From Incurvaria masculella (Eukaryota; Arthropoda; Insecta; Lepidoptera; Incurvariidae), in NCBI GenBank assembly GCA_946894095.1, contig OX335665.1, forward strand, positions 6,086,001 through 6,150,000: a stretch of 64,000 bases of DNA, given 5' to 3'. Positions 1-10,988 of the stretch are shown here, one piece after another; positions within the stretch are counted from its first letter, which is position 1; the number at the start of each line of letters is the position of its first letter. Under the pieces are notes generated by a model. It was not told the origin of the DNA. It ran no database searches and saw only the letters and a list, made by a program, of their open reading frames with translations. The position numbers were made by a program, and so were the translations under genes.

Positions 1-2453
1 AATTCCATTTGAATCATCGCTTTTCTCAAATTTCATATAAAATATTGTTATTGGACTTAGTTGATCCATGCATAGAGAAACAAAATACAAACTACAGACA
101 GTCCTATTCAGAGAGAACCTGTCAAAACATAGTACAAGATTGGCACCGGACTAACCATGCAAAAAACGGTTTAGTCCGATGCATTAAAGTTAGTCCGCCC
201 ACTCTAAATAAGGCTGAGTAAGTGTCATTTTAGCCCAAATAACTTCTGTAACCCTTCTGTTACTGTAGTCAGGTAGTCATATGGCTACGGATGCTTCTCA
301 ATTTCGGTAGTAAACTCTATATGAAACTATAAAATGTCCCTCATTGTGTCTCGTGTCACTCCACAAAAAACCATCACGAGCGATCTTGTTTTCGTAAGGC
401 GCGTTTGCCTCCTAGCCACCGTCAGCACCTCGCCACAGATGTGTCTCCGGGGTGCATGCCCGTGCGCATATATATTAGGGCGATAAATGTGCCGCTATAC
501 AAATGTGTGGGCTGTGACACCATGTATGTATTTTCGGTGTGCGGCGGGCCTTAGTATTCGGCGGTGCGACCAACCCCTGCTGGAGGGAGGGTACGTGAGC
601 GGGTGACCGTCGAGCGACCGTTCACTCGCCCTCTCTACCGATCCATTCACAACGATCATTGTATTCCAGTGCATTATAATCAAAGTATGATCAAACAGGT
701 CACTTTGTGTGGACCGTATGGAAGGAACTCTATGCGGATCACTAAAAGTGACGTGTTTGAACATTAATTAACTCGGCCGTCTCTTCGTGCAACCGGGGCT
801 TAGACTTGCAGAGTATGGGGTCCTTTGCTGAGACCGCACGTAATGTTACATTTAGTCCGTCCAGTAATTTCAATGTCAATGACATTTGTCTCTCAGCCTT
901 TTCCCCCACTGCCGCTATATTGTCGACATTAACGCTAACACAGAACAACATCTTGTTATGTCATTCCATCGAGTGTGCTAGTGAGATGTCACTTAGGCAA
1001 AAGTGAGAGTTGCTTTTGGTTAGCAATATTTATGATTGACTCTTGGCATTTTACAAGACTAGGATACTCGGAAATACTTACGCAGGACAACATCTTGTTT
1101 TGTCAATCTGTCAAAATGTCACTTGAACAATATTGATTTGCTTTCCGTTACGAATACTTTCTCACCTAGGCGATACCTAGCACATTTATGGTTATTTAAT
1201 GTTCAAAGTAACTTGGCTTTCGGTCAGAAAACACTATAATGATATATTTGCTGGAGTAAGTTAAGACATTGTACTTGTTTTGTTTAAGGTGTGTTCGTTT
1301 TTGTATCGACTGTAAATTGGTAGATCATCATCTGTAAGGTGGCAGATGTGAAATGCGGTGAAGCGGTTGCTTCTGATTTTTTTTTGATCCCATTCTCTGA
1401 AGAATCTACTGAATCCACAATTTACAGTAGGCGTTCTGTATGATCTGTCTTTAAACAGTGTTAGGGCATCTCTTCGAATCAGTGTTGGTTTTCCTTAACT
1501 TTTTTGCATGTTGTTTTTTTGGTGCTATATTTTAAGTGATCGCTTCTGTTCCATCCAAGTTATAATGTGCCCCTATCAGTCGCTTAGGATACATTTAATA
1601 CCGCATGGTCAAACGAGACATTCATAAAAGTTTAAAAGACGTGTTCATTCAAGTTCCATCCCAAATAAGTATTTCCCTTTCCTTTGTAAAAAAAATCAAT
1701 GTTCATGCTAATTTGTTATTCGTACGTGGACATTTGAAATGTTCAACAATATGTTTTGATCCATTATCTCGTTTGTCATATTAAAAATGTGATAATAAAA
1801 TTGGAAATACATCATTTTGTATAAAAACCTATCTACGATATGTATATGTATAACGAGTGAAATGAAAAACATGTGAAAAACTGGCAAATTGTCTCGACAT
1901 ATTTGAGATATAGGCCAATAAAAAGAAGTGTGCAATGATTACCATTAAACTTTGATTTTCATTATAAACAATGAATTCGCCGCCTTTATCCACATTTATC
2001 GTTCGGACGGTAAATGTATTCAAAAGGACGGTCATTTTTATCAATTTCGGAATTGTGTATTCTGGATCGAACCTAATGCACCATGTATTAAGTGTAAAAC
2101 TGAGTAGTTATGAACAAGGGTGTTTAGTTCAAATGATTATGAACATGTTTTAGCTGTTTGTCCTTTGTGTTATTTTAAGGTATATACCAACCGTCGATTT
2201 GGTACGTTGTATTTTAGTGTTTATTTAATTTCAAAGGAAGCTGCACCCCCAGTTGAGATTCTTTTCAAGTCTAGGGCAGGTAGTTTAAGTATAACTTACG
2301 AAGAACTGTATTTGTGTTACTAATTGGCTGTAGTGTTAAAGATAAATTGAATATCGTCCATTTACGAATTCAAGATTGGTTCTTGTATTCGACCGGATAA
2401 TGCGGCTATTTGCATCCATTGAGTAACTTTAACCGGACATGCCAAGTCTATAT
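1..2453. other. Non-coding stretch, no gene recognised
   Basis: Only short, unconvincing open frames (under about 90 codons) occur on either strand, without recognisable domains or paired splice signals. Composition is AT-rich apart from a slightly more GC-rich patch at about 380-620. I see no complete mobile element. It is probably intergenic or intronic DNA. Confidence 0.5.
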
Positions 2454-3004
2454 GGTCCTTTGCATCCACCATAGCGTAACTTTAACAAACAATACGAAGT
2501 CTATTCGGTTAGTTGTGTTCTGCTTAGAAATACTTATCCATAGATACATAAATTAAATTAAATCTATTTCCCAACCCAATACTTGTATGTTACTGAATAT
2601 TTTGGTCCTTTGCATTCACTATAGTGTAACTTTATCCAACCATACGAAGTCTATTCGGTTAGTTGTGTTCTGCTTAGGAATACTTATCCATAGATACATA
2701 AATTAAATTAAATCTATTTCCCAACCCAATACTTGTATGTTACTGAATATTTTGGTCCTTTGCATCCACCATAGCGTAACTTTAACAAACAATACGAAGT
2801 CTATTCGGTTAGTTGTGTTCTGCTTAGAAATACTTATCCATAGATACATAAATTAAATTAAATCTATTTCCCAACCCAATACTTGTATGTTACTGAATAT
2901 TTTGGTCCTTTGCATTCACTATAGTGTAACTTTATCCAACCATACGAAGTCTATTCGGTTAGTTGTGTTCTGCTTAGGAATACTTATCCACAGATACATA
3001 AATT
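2454..3004. repeat. 150-bp tandem repeat with dimeric (300-bp) organisation
   Basis: The string GGTCCTTTGCAT recurs at 2454, 2604, 2754 and 2904, an exact 150-bp period over about 3.7 copies. Copies 1 and 3 share one variant (CATCCACCATAGCG) and copies 2 and 4 share another (CATTCACTATAGTG), so the array is really two copies of a 300-bp dimer. Outside these diagnostic positions the units are almost identical, which implies recent duplication. No coding potential. Confidence 0.9.
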
Positions 3005-5708
3005 ATTGATATTGACGTGTAGGTACACGTCAAATTATATTTCAAATAAAATGCACGCAAACATTACCAGTTTGGCAATTTTACAAGAAATGTCAAAGAA
3101 TTCATAGTGTCCACTATCAAATTTGTTATATTTCAACGGCTGCGGTGCAGTTGAAAATAAATGTACATATAAATGATACTTTTGTATGTATCAGATAGCA
3201 TTTCCCATTCATTTGACGTTCAGCAATTACATACAATTGTGTTTATACTATGGTTGTGGAAAATTTATGCTGGCACGAACGCTAAGCCACCGAAACATTT
3301 TCACAAATACCAACCCGTGCAAAATACTTGTCCGTGTTGGCAAAAAAAATTGATGTTTAAGTAAACTAGCAAATCGTTTTGTCATACTATACAATTACCC
3401 AATTTGTGTCGAGCGGTCCGACTTGAAAGAGATTGTTCGTAACAGAGACCTCATTAGGTTTAGTGCGTCGTGAGTTCAGTTGTAAACTATGATTTATTTT
3501 TGTACTTTAGGCGAAACGGTTTCCGTTGTCTATGTAATGTAATATTATTTATTGGAAACCGCTATGCGGTCTTTAAATAATGATGTGTACTAATGTTGGG
3601 TGGGAGACGCCGCAGTTTGGAAGAAGCGTTAGGAATATGCGGTTAATTTTACTGGTATTGAGGTCAAAACTCCCCAATGTCGAATCAGTAAAGGCGTCTT
3701 TAAATTAATGGACTTTGCACCAACATCCTAAGTTTGTCATCTAATTTACCTAAGGGTAAGCTTCTGCTTATCCATCCGATATAGTAAATCCATATGTCTA
3801 TTAGTAATATTATAGTCAGGTAAATGTGATGAAAGATATAATCCTCCGGCGATGACTATCCGTCTTTCGACAAACGTGAATTTGTACTATCAGTCCGATA
3901 AGTACTATCTGAGGATTGAAAAATTGGCCCTAAATCTTCCGTTTTTTTGTAATGTTGAGATTTTTTTGTGTTAAATCTTGTACGATGGTACAGAACCCTT
4001 CGTGTGCGAGTCTCTCTCGCGCTTGGCCAGTTTTTATTTCTGCAGTGAGGATAGGTACGGCAATTGTACTTAAATACAATTTAATTTTAAATCCCATTTA
4101 GTAATGTTGGTGCAAAAGAATGTAAACGTATCGTTAAATTCGGACTGTGTTGGCATTCTCTCCCACTGCTGTGTGCAGACCTCCCGCAGTAAATGCAAGC
4201 CCGACTGACAACCATTATGCATTCATTGATAGAGATCTGTTGCACCGTGCAGGCGACTTCTTCCAAACTGTGCGCGGTCTTAAACGGGTTTTGCGGGCGT
4301 TGTGATATGATACACTAAGGTTTTTGGATTGACCGTAAAGAGAAAAGTAATAGGGTTAAGAGATGCACCGTTCGGAGCCACTATTACGAGTTAGAAATGA
4401 CGTATCGAAATCTCGTAATCGAGGTGACCTGATATTTTAAGGTTTGACGAAGGTTCAGTAAATCTGTACGTGTACTTATTGTGTATTGCTTAAAAATTTT
4501 AATGATTTGGTTTTAAAATGTTTCTCTTTTTGGTCAATTTGAGATTTCCACAGTAAAATAATCAGTGAGTCAATGTATAGTTTGCGCATTCTCAGGCAAT
4601 ATAAATGCTTTTGATTGGTTTTTTAAATAATTTTGATTTATTTGATTATATTGCTGTGTGAAACTCAACTTATAGTGAAAGGTTAGAATGTATACGGCAA
4701 TGAATAGGCCGAGAACCCGTGCAAAGCAGTTAGGATCAATTTAATAGGATAATAAATGTTTCTTTTCGTAATATTTTTCAGAATTCTAAATTATGCAAAA
4801 ACCTTGGAAAAGAGAACATAATATTGAAATATATTTAGGCAGAAAAAAAAACATTAAAAAACTAAATTAGAAAAAAAAAATGTTATTCTCGTTTTTGATA
4901 TTGTGTAAAAAGCTACCAATATCTAGTTTTGGGGGATTCACCACAAACATTTTGGCTTTATTTTCACGGAAGCCAAGCTTTTATTTCTTCGGTACGTTTT
5001 CCAAAGATGTATGTTCAAAATTTATTTTTATAAAAAAAACTGTGGAAGGAATGCAAAAAAAAATTGTAAATATAAATAATAGATAAAAAAAATAAATGCA
5101 TTCGTTCTAGACTATGTCGATTTTATTTCTTTTCCTAATATATTATTACATTGCACTATTGAACATTTGTTAAGTGTGTAGTGTATCTTAAAATTTATGA
5201 GAATTTCATAGTTTAATTTTCTACGTAAGCTTTGAAAGTATAATGAATAATGTCAAAAATAGTTATTACCTTACCTTAGCTTAAAACTGTAACAATCTAA
5301 GATTTTAGTATTATGAAAATACGTACAACTCTGCACACGGTTATGTGGCAGACTTGTTCTAAATCTAGTGTTTTGTCCATGCATATTTCTTGCAGCCTAC
5401 TTTTCTCTTTGTATGTTAATGATTTATGAGGCCAATCCAGTCACAGAAAACCAGAAATAAAATAGTGTGTTACTATATATGGATACAATGACACCTTACA
5501 CCCCTGGATGATCCCGGGATCAAGGAGAGAATGCGTCCAACCCCTCTTTCCCAAACCAAGACTACTACACCGTTAGTGGTCGACTCTACAGCAGTCACCT
5601 TGCCTTTAAACATTTAAAAAAGCGGTGTAGCTCTTTGATTTGGAAGTGATAAAAATCGAATTAAAAGAACGAAACAGAGAAAACAATGGCCGAAAGATCG
5701 AAAAACTT
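3005..5708. other. Non-coding AT-rich stretch with one repeat fragment
   Basis: No gene recognised. Positions 3962-4035 match the 3' end of the dispersed family seen complete at 16789-17124 (TTGTGTTAAATCTTG, then GGTACAGAACCC, then CGCTTGGCCAG). Positions 4790-5095 are very A-rich. The 68-codon open frame there is composition-driven and resembles nothing I know. Confidence 0.5.
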
Positions 5709-6113
5709 TAAGGGGGTGTGTGCGTCCATGTAGATGGCGCCACAGTAGTTCGTCGATATTTCTGCTATTACATCCCCAAAAATAGGAAGTTACTAACCAT
5801 AACTAGAGTGGCGAGCTCTCTCGCCTATTTAATCTTATACAACACTCTATAAAAAAGGTTTTCATTTGTGAAATCATTATGAGACAAAGGGCAAATAGTT
5901 GCTAACTGTAAATGGCAACTTTTTGCACACACCCTCAGAATAATCTAAGCGATTCCAGCTTATTTTTGTAATTGTTTAATGTGATTAAATACATAACTGA
6001 ATATTGTGCTCGCCATTGCAGTTACAGCTTGTAACTTACTATTTTCTAGAAGTTATAGAAGAAATACTACAAACGACTGTGGCGCCATCTACTTTGACGC
6101 ACACACCCCCTTT
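5709..6113. mobile_element. MITE-like element with terminal inverted repeats
   Basis: The left end reads AAGGGGGTGTGTGCGTC followed by GATGGCGCCACAGT. The right end is the reverse complement with a few mismatches: ACTGTGGCGCCATC, then GACGCACACACCCCCTT. The element is about 405 bp with no open frame of note, so it is non-autonomous. A related terminus appears at about 39198-39243. I cannot assign a superfamily because no clear target-site duplication was identified. Confidence 0.75.
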
Positions 6114-7127
6114 AATTCGCCGTCTGCACGCGCAAACACTCCACCTTCTCGCTCCACTGACTGGATGCAACTGACGCAATAGCGATTGGCAAAAGGCTTC
6201 CACGTGACAGAGTCCCAGTTTAACGCCCTCTATTTGTGGTCTAGTAAAATACTAAAACCAACGTCGACTGAAATCGACCATGCGGCACGTCCAACGGTCG
6301 ATTTCTCGGTCTGCTTCAACTCTGACTCGTTGAGTCAGTGACGCTATTGAGTCAACCACCCAACCGTGTAGAAGGCCTTAAGTCACTTTATTTTGACCAA
6401 TTTTAAAGGGATACAGTTGTGCCCCCGCTTTGAGAAAAAATCACACCCTCTCCCTCTTTCTCCGTCATCCGAAAACGAAGGCCGGCCACGGACTTTGAAG
6501 TGGTGCACTGGTGTATGTGGCGAAGTCAAATGCACTTCTCTGACAACTCGAAAAGCCTTAGCTGGGTGTCATGTTTAGTAGCAATTGCAAATAAATAAAT
6601 AATGATATGGTAAAAAGACATACAAAGACGGGTTCTATATTTTCAACGATCTGTGGATATATTGCTTTCAAAAGAACTTTTTGCCTTGAAGCGGGGTGCG
6701 TATAGTGACTCCTTTTTAGAACCTGAAATTTCATACCACTGTATACTTTATTGATCAATATACGCCTATCGGAGAGTAAACTGGGGTGTTTTAATTTTCA
6801 TGCCGTAATATATGTTTTTTTCTTTTTTTCTTTGTTGATGGACCAAAAAGTTCAAGAATATTCTGCATTGATTAGCATTTTTTTGATACCTTATGTAGTT
6901 TGGTAATAATTTTAAAACCACTTGATTCTTGATTTTAAAATCGATCAATCAATCTTTGTCCACGGTTTTTTTGTATTTAATAAAATTAAAATTGTTTTTA
7001 AATACAGATGTTGATAGTTTAAAAAAATCTACTATCCTAACTATATTTTGTGGGATCATTTTGTTCCTGCGCAGTCGCTGGTGCTTGGAGGGTGTAGAAC
7101 TACCCGTCCTGGGCAGTATATGTTTGT
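6114..7127. other. Intergenic stretch downstream of the LINE 3' end
   Basis: No gene recognised. The open frames here are short and lack domains. The stretch ends at the target-site duplication of the LINE. Confidence 0.45.
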
Positions 7128-7138
7128 GTAAGGAACCT
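7128..7138. repeat. Target-site duplication (3' copy) of the LINE
   Basis: GTAAGGAACCT here is identical to 12347-12357 at the other end of the element and directly abuts the oligo-A (plus-strand T) tail. Confidence 0.85.
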
Positions 7139-7250
7139 TTTTTTTTTTTTTTTTTGTTTCTTTATCCAATGGACAGGCAAAAGCTTTCGCTATACAGCCT
7201 TCTCTTTATTGTATCTTATGGATTGTAGTCAATTCTGGAGTGTCATGTAG

Positions 7251-10200
7251 TTAAATACTTTCTATTGTCTCATGTATATATAGAAATATGGGTTCAAAGT
7301 TGGTCGGTTGACTTAATATCTTTTTCAGGTCGAGCGGGATTTTTTCTCTTTCTTTGTATGTAATTTCTAAGCATTTATATAGTTTTTCTCTTTGCTCATC
7401 AAAAGCACAGCAATGAAAGAAGAGGTGGTCCAGGGATTGATCAGCTAAGTTGCAGTGTGGGCATACGGCGGTGTCGATAAGGTTTAATCTGTAAAGATGG
7501 GATTGAAAAAGACAATGTCCGAAACGTAGACGACAAATTGTTGTATAATATTTTCTTCTTTTTGGTAAGGTTTTATTGAACCAAGGTGTTTTCCCAACTA
7601 AATCGTTTATTTCGGCGTACCAACGACCCGTATTGGACATTTTCCATTGTTCGGTCCATTCGTGGATAATTTCCTGTTTTATTTTCGCTACAAATTCCGA
7701 TTGCGGTAGGGCAACATTCTTAATATGGCAAATATTCAGGTTGCTGTCAGCTATCGTTCTAGCTAGATAATCTGCTGAGTCGTGTGGCTTCAAATTTATG
7801 TGGCCGCGAATCCAGAAAAAACATATTTCGTAGCCTTGCTGTATCAAGGAAAAGTGTTTATCCCGTATTTGGTGTATGACATAGTGAGTATTGGCATCTA
7901 GTTTCGTATTCTGTAGGGCTCTATGAACGCTCATGCAGTCGCTTATTATTATCCACGTATAGTGTTGTTGAACTTCGATGAACTCGAGTGCGATTTGAAT
8001 TGCCAAAGCTTCAGAAGTGTATATTGATGCAGAACTAGGAATCTTAATGCCATAACCTCTCTTGGTTGTCTCGTCATAGATCGCGCAGCCGACCCCACGA
8101 ACTGTTTTCGAACCATCGGTATATATTCTTCTGTAACCTCTGTAACTTGAAATTTGTTCTAAAAATTCTTCTTTGCACTCCAAGTTTTCGTCTATTTGAA
8201 TTGGAATTCCGTAGAATTTGCTGTCATATTTTCCCAAATAGCAAGGAAAGTTGAAATTGGCTTGTATTTCATATTCATTTTTGTAATGTAATATATTTGA
8301 AAAGTCTCTCAGGATGTAAGGATGATGACTAGGATCGGATGGGATGGAAAGGAGATGTTGAATTTTGGTAAACAGAGGATGATTTGATATGGATAGAAGC
8401 TTTAACAAAAATTTTAATTTCAGATATTTGAAGCGGATTCTCAGTGGAGGAATGTTACATTCTACTTGCATGGATACTATGGGAGTTGACATCATCGCTC
8501 CAGTTATTAAACGTAAGCTTTTATTTTGTATTTTTTCCAGTTTCTCTATAAGTTTCCAATGATGAGAAAAACATAGAAAACCATATTCAAAATGGCTACG
8601 TATCAAAGATTTAAAAAGCATTATTAGGATTTTCGGATCCGCGCCCCAATAGGTGCCCGCTAAGGACCTCAAAATGTTGTATGATCTTAACGCTTTGTCT
8701 GCTATGCCATCGACATAAGAGTTCCAAGATAAGTTACTGTTAAATATTATTCCTAAAAACTTAACGGTTTCAACTACCGGAAGAAGAGTGTTATTGTAGA
8801 AGACTTCGGCTTTTAATTTGTATTTATTTTTACTAAATATAACAACTTTGCTTTTCTCTGGGCTTATATCTAAATTTAACTCAGTAAAATATTTATACAA
8901 ATTCTCCATGGCTTTATTTATACAAGTCAATGTAGTCACTCTATCACCAATGGAACAATAAATAACCAAATCATCTGCAAATTGGAGGTTATTTACATCA
9001 AATCCTAGTTTTGAGTTTAATTTGTGAATATAAATTATAAATAAGAGGGGACTTAATATCCCACCTTGAGACGTTCCCCTATAGGAAAATCTGGGACCAA
9101 AAAGAGAGTTGCTGTATTTCACATATACTTCCCTGCCATTTAAAAAATTATATATCCAATTTATTAATTTTGCTGGAATGCCCAAAGAGTTCAAGATCGA
9201 TGCAAGTGTAAAGTGATCGATGTTGTTAAATGCGCCGACGACATCTAAAAAAACACACACGGTATCGTGATTTAATGAGAAAGCTTTTGAAATATCCAGA
9301 TGTAGATGGCTGAAACTTTCTCTAGCGGATCGACCCCTCCTAAAACCAAATTGATTGCTAGGTAAAATGTTGTTTCTTTCTATAAAAAATTCTAAACGTT
9401 GTTTAATTAACTGTTCAAAAATTTTTCCAATGCACGAAGTCAATGCCACAGGTCGATAAGAATTTGCATCGTCTTTACTTTTGTTTGGTTTAAGTATTGG
9501 GATGAGACAATCTATTTTCCATTCCCATGGAATTATGGAAGTACACCACAGCTTATTAAGCGTGTTTAAAAATATTACCAGACTGTTGTGGTTTAAGTGA
9601 CGTAGCATTTTATATGGAATCATATCTAATCCACATGCAGTATCTCGTCTAGAATTTAAGGCAGATTTCAGTTCTTGTAAAGTAAAATATTTTGTAAGGT
9701 ACTCATTTTCATTATTGTTAGGAACAGAACTATTGATTGAATGTAGTTGATTTTCAACATAATCGGGTGTATACTTTTGCAAAAAATCATTAATCCAGTC
9801 ATGATTTGTGTTGTGACTATTACTTTGGTAGGTATTATTAAATTTTTTAATAGTGTTCCAAATTTTAGAAACGGGTGTATATCTGTTAAATGATTCACAT
9901 AACCTTTGCCAGCTTTCGCTTCTTTCTCTTTTTAAAATGAGTTTTTTAAGTGCTTGCAATCGTTTGAATTCTATGTAATTTTCGTCATTACAATTTAGTT
10001 TAAATGTTGCATATGCTTTCCTGGAATTTTCTACAGCTGAGCTGCATTTTTCATTCCACCAGGGAACAGAAAGTTTGGGTTTTGAATGCCGAAAAGTGGA
10101 GTTAGGTGTGGATGAATGCTTCCGTTTGGGTATAGACTTCTCAATAGCTGCATTTAAAATATTACAAAAAGAATCATAAGATTCTATTGGGTTAAGATTA

Positions 10201-10988
10201 TCAAAGTTAAAATGTTCGAGCTCTCTCGAAACTAAATCTGAGTATATTTTCCAATTTACGAGTCTAAAGTTTGGATGCTTTGGAAAATTGTTTGCAGTCT
10301 CTTGATTGTTGTATGTGTTGTTGGCTAATAATATTTTTGTTATTGTTGGCAGGTGATAACTTCCGAGAGGGTCATCATGGACCGTCCAGTTACAAGACAA
10401 TGCTAAAGAAGAAGATACCATTGTGAGATCGAGTGCATTTGGCCGCCATCTACTGGAACCAACTGTTGTCACTTCACCGTTATTCAAAAGAACAAGATTG
10501 TTGTCATCAATTATTTCCAAAATGTCCCTTCCACGTGAATCAGTGTTATTGCATCCCCAAAAAGTGTGATGAGCATTAAAATCGCCCGCAATAATCGTTG
10601 GCTCAGAGATATTTTTTACTAATCTATCGAACTTACTTTTTGTGAAAGGTGGAGTACAATTCGGGGGACTGTATAAACTAACTATAGTTACAAATTTGTT
10701 GTTGTAAGATAATTTGATAGCTATATTTTGTATCGAGTTGTCACTTGTGGTGATAATTTTTGTGTAGCTTAGACTATTATGAATTAATATTGCTACTCCA
10801 TTGTGTGAATTTCCAGAATCAGATCTTTCCAATTGATATCCTCTAAATTTACAACGTTGTTGTGGTTTTAACCAAGTTTCAGAAATTATTGCAATATGTA
10901 TATCATTTTCATATAAAAATTGAGTGAGAATATGTCGATGACATAGCAAACTTTGCGCGTTCCATTGTACAACATTCAAAGTAGACAT
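7251..10988 (-). CDS. LINE ORF2 polyprotein: endonuclease, reverse transcriptase, RNase H
   Basis: This 1245-aa enzyme nicks target DNA and copies the element's RNA into it. Residues about 1-220 are an APE-like endonuclease: the N-terminal QWNAQS, SETWL (E37), GDFNAH (D136, N138) and ALDLT (D187) are visible. The usual S-D-H near the end reads S-Y-H (210-212), so one catalytic Asp position is Tyr. The reverse transcriptase follows, with SYRPVALTS, a FLDVVGAF motif, GTSQGGILSPLLF and LQFADDLVIY (the catalytic Asp pair). RNase H is complete: IYTDGSK (Asp), TSEALAIQIAL (Glu), IIISDCMSVH (Asp) and HDSADYLAR (Asp). A C-terminal CPHC...H....C finger closes the protein. The start ATG (10988-10986) overlaps the ORF1 stop in TAATG, suggesting termination-reinitiation. 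There are no internal stops, so it may be functional apart from the endonuclease question. Confidence 0.95.
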   Translation of the reverse strand: MSTLNVVQWNAQSLLCHRHILTQFLYENDIHIAIISETWLKPQQRCKFRGYQLERSDSGNSHNGVAILIHNSLSYTKIITTSDNSIQNIAIKLSYNNKFVTIVSLYSPPNCTPPFTKSKFDRLVKNISEPTIIAGDFNAHHTFWGCNNTDSRGRDILEIIDDNNLVLLNNGEVTTVGSSRWRPNALDLTMVSSSLALSCNWTVHDDPLGSYHLPTITKILLANNTYNNQETANNFPKHPNFRLVNWKIYSDLVSRELEHFNFDNLNPIESYDSFCNILNAAIEKSIPKRKHSSTPNSTFRHSKPKLSVPWWNEKCSSAVENSRKAYATFKLNCNDENYIEFKRLQALKKLILKRERSESWQRLCESFNRYTPVSKIWNTIKKFNNTYQSNSHNTNHDWINDFLQKYTPDYVENQLHSINSSVPNNNENEYLTKYFTLQELKSALNSRRDTACGLDMIPYKMLRHLNHNSLVIFLNTLNKLWCTSIIPWEWKIDCLIPILKPNKSKDDANSYRPVALTSCIGKIFEQLIKQRLEFFIERNNILPSNQFGFRRGRSARESFSHLHLDISKAFSLNHDTVCVFLDVVGAFNNIDHFTLASILNSLGIPAKLINWIYNFLNGREVYVKYSNSLFGPRFSYRGTSQGGILSPLLFIIYIHKLNSKLGFDVNNLQFADDLVIYCSIGDRVTTLTCINKAMENLYKYFTELNLDISPEKSKVVIFSKNKYKLKAEVFYNNTLLPVVETVKFLGIIFNSNLSWNSYVDGIADKALRSYNILRSLAGTYWGADPKILIMLFKSLIRSHFEYGFLCFSHHWKLIEKLEKIQNKSLRLITGAMMSTPIVSMQVECNIPPLRIRFKYLKLKFLLKLLSISNHPLFTKIQHLLSIPSDPSHHPYILRDFSNILHYKNEYEIQANFNFPCYLGKYDSKFYGIPIQIDENLECKEEFLEQISSYRGYRRIYTDGSKTVRGVGCAIYDETTKRGYGIKIPSSASIYTSEALAIQIALEFIEVQQHYTWIIISDCMSVHRALQNTKLDANTHYVIHQIRDKHFSLIQQGYEICFFWIRGHINLKPHDSADYLARTIADSNLNICHIKNVALPQSEFVAKIKQEIIHEWTEQWKMSNTGRWYAEINDLVGKTPWFNKTLPKRRKYYTTICRLRFGHCLFQSHLYRLNLIDTAVCPHCNLADQSLDHLFFHCCAFDEQREKLYKCLEITYKEREKIPLDLKKILSQPTNFEPIFLYIHETIESI

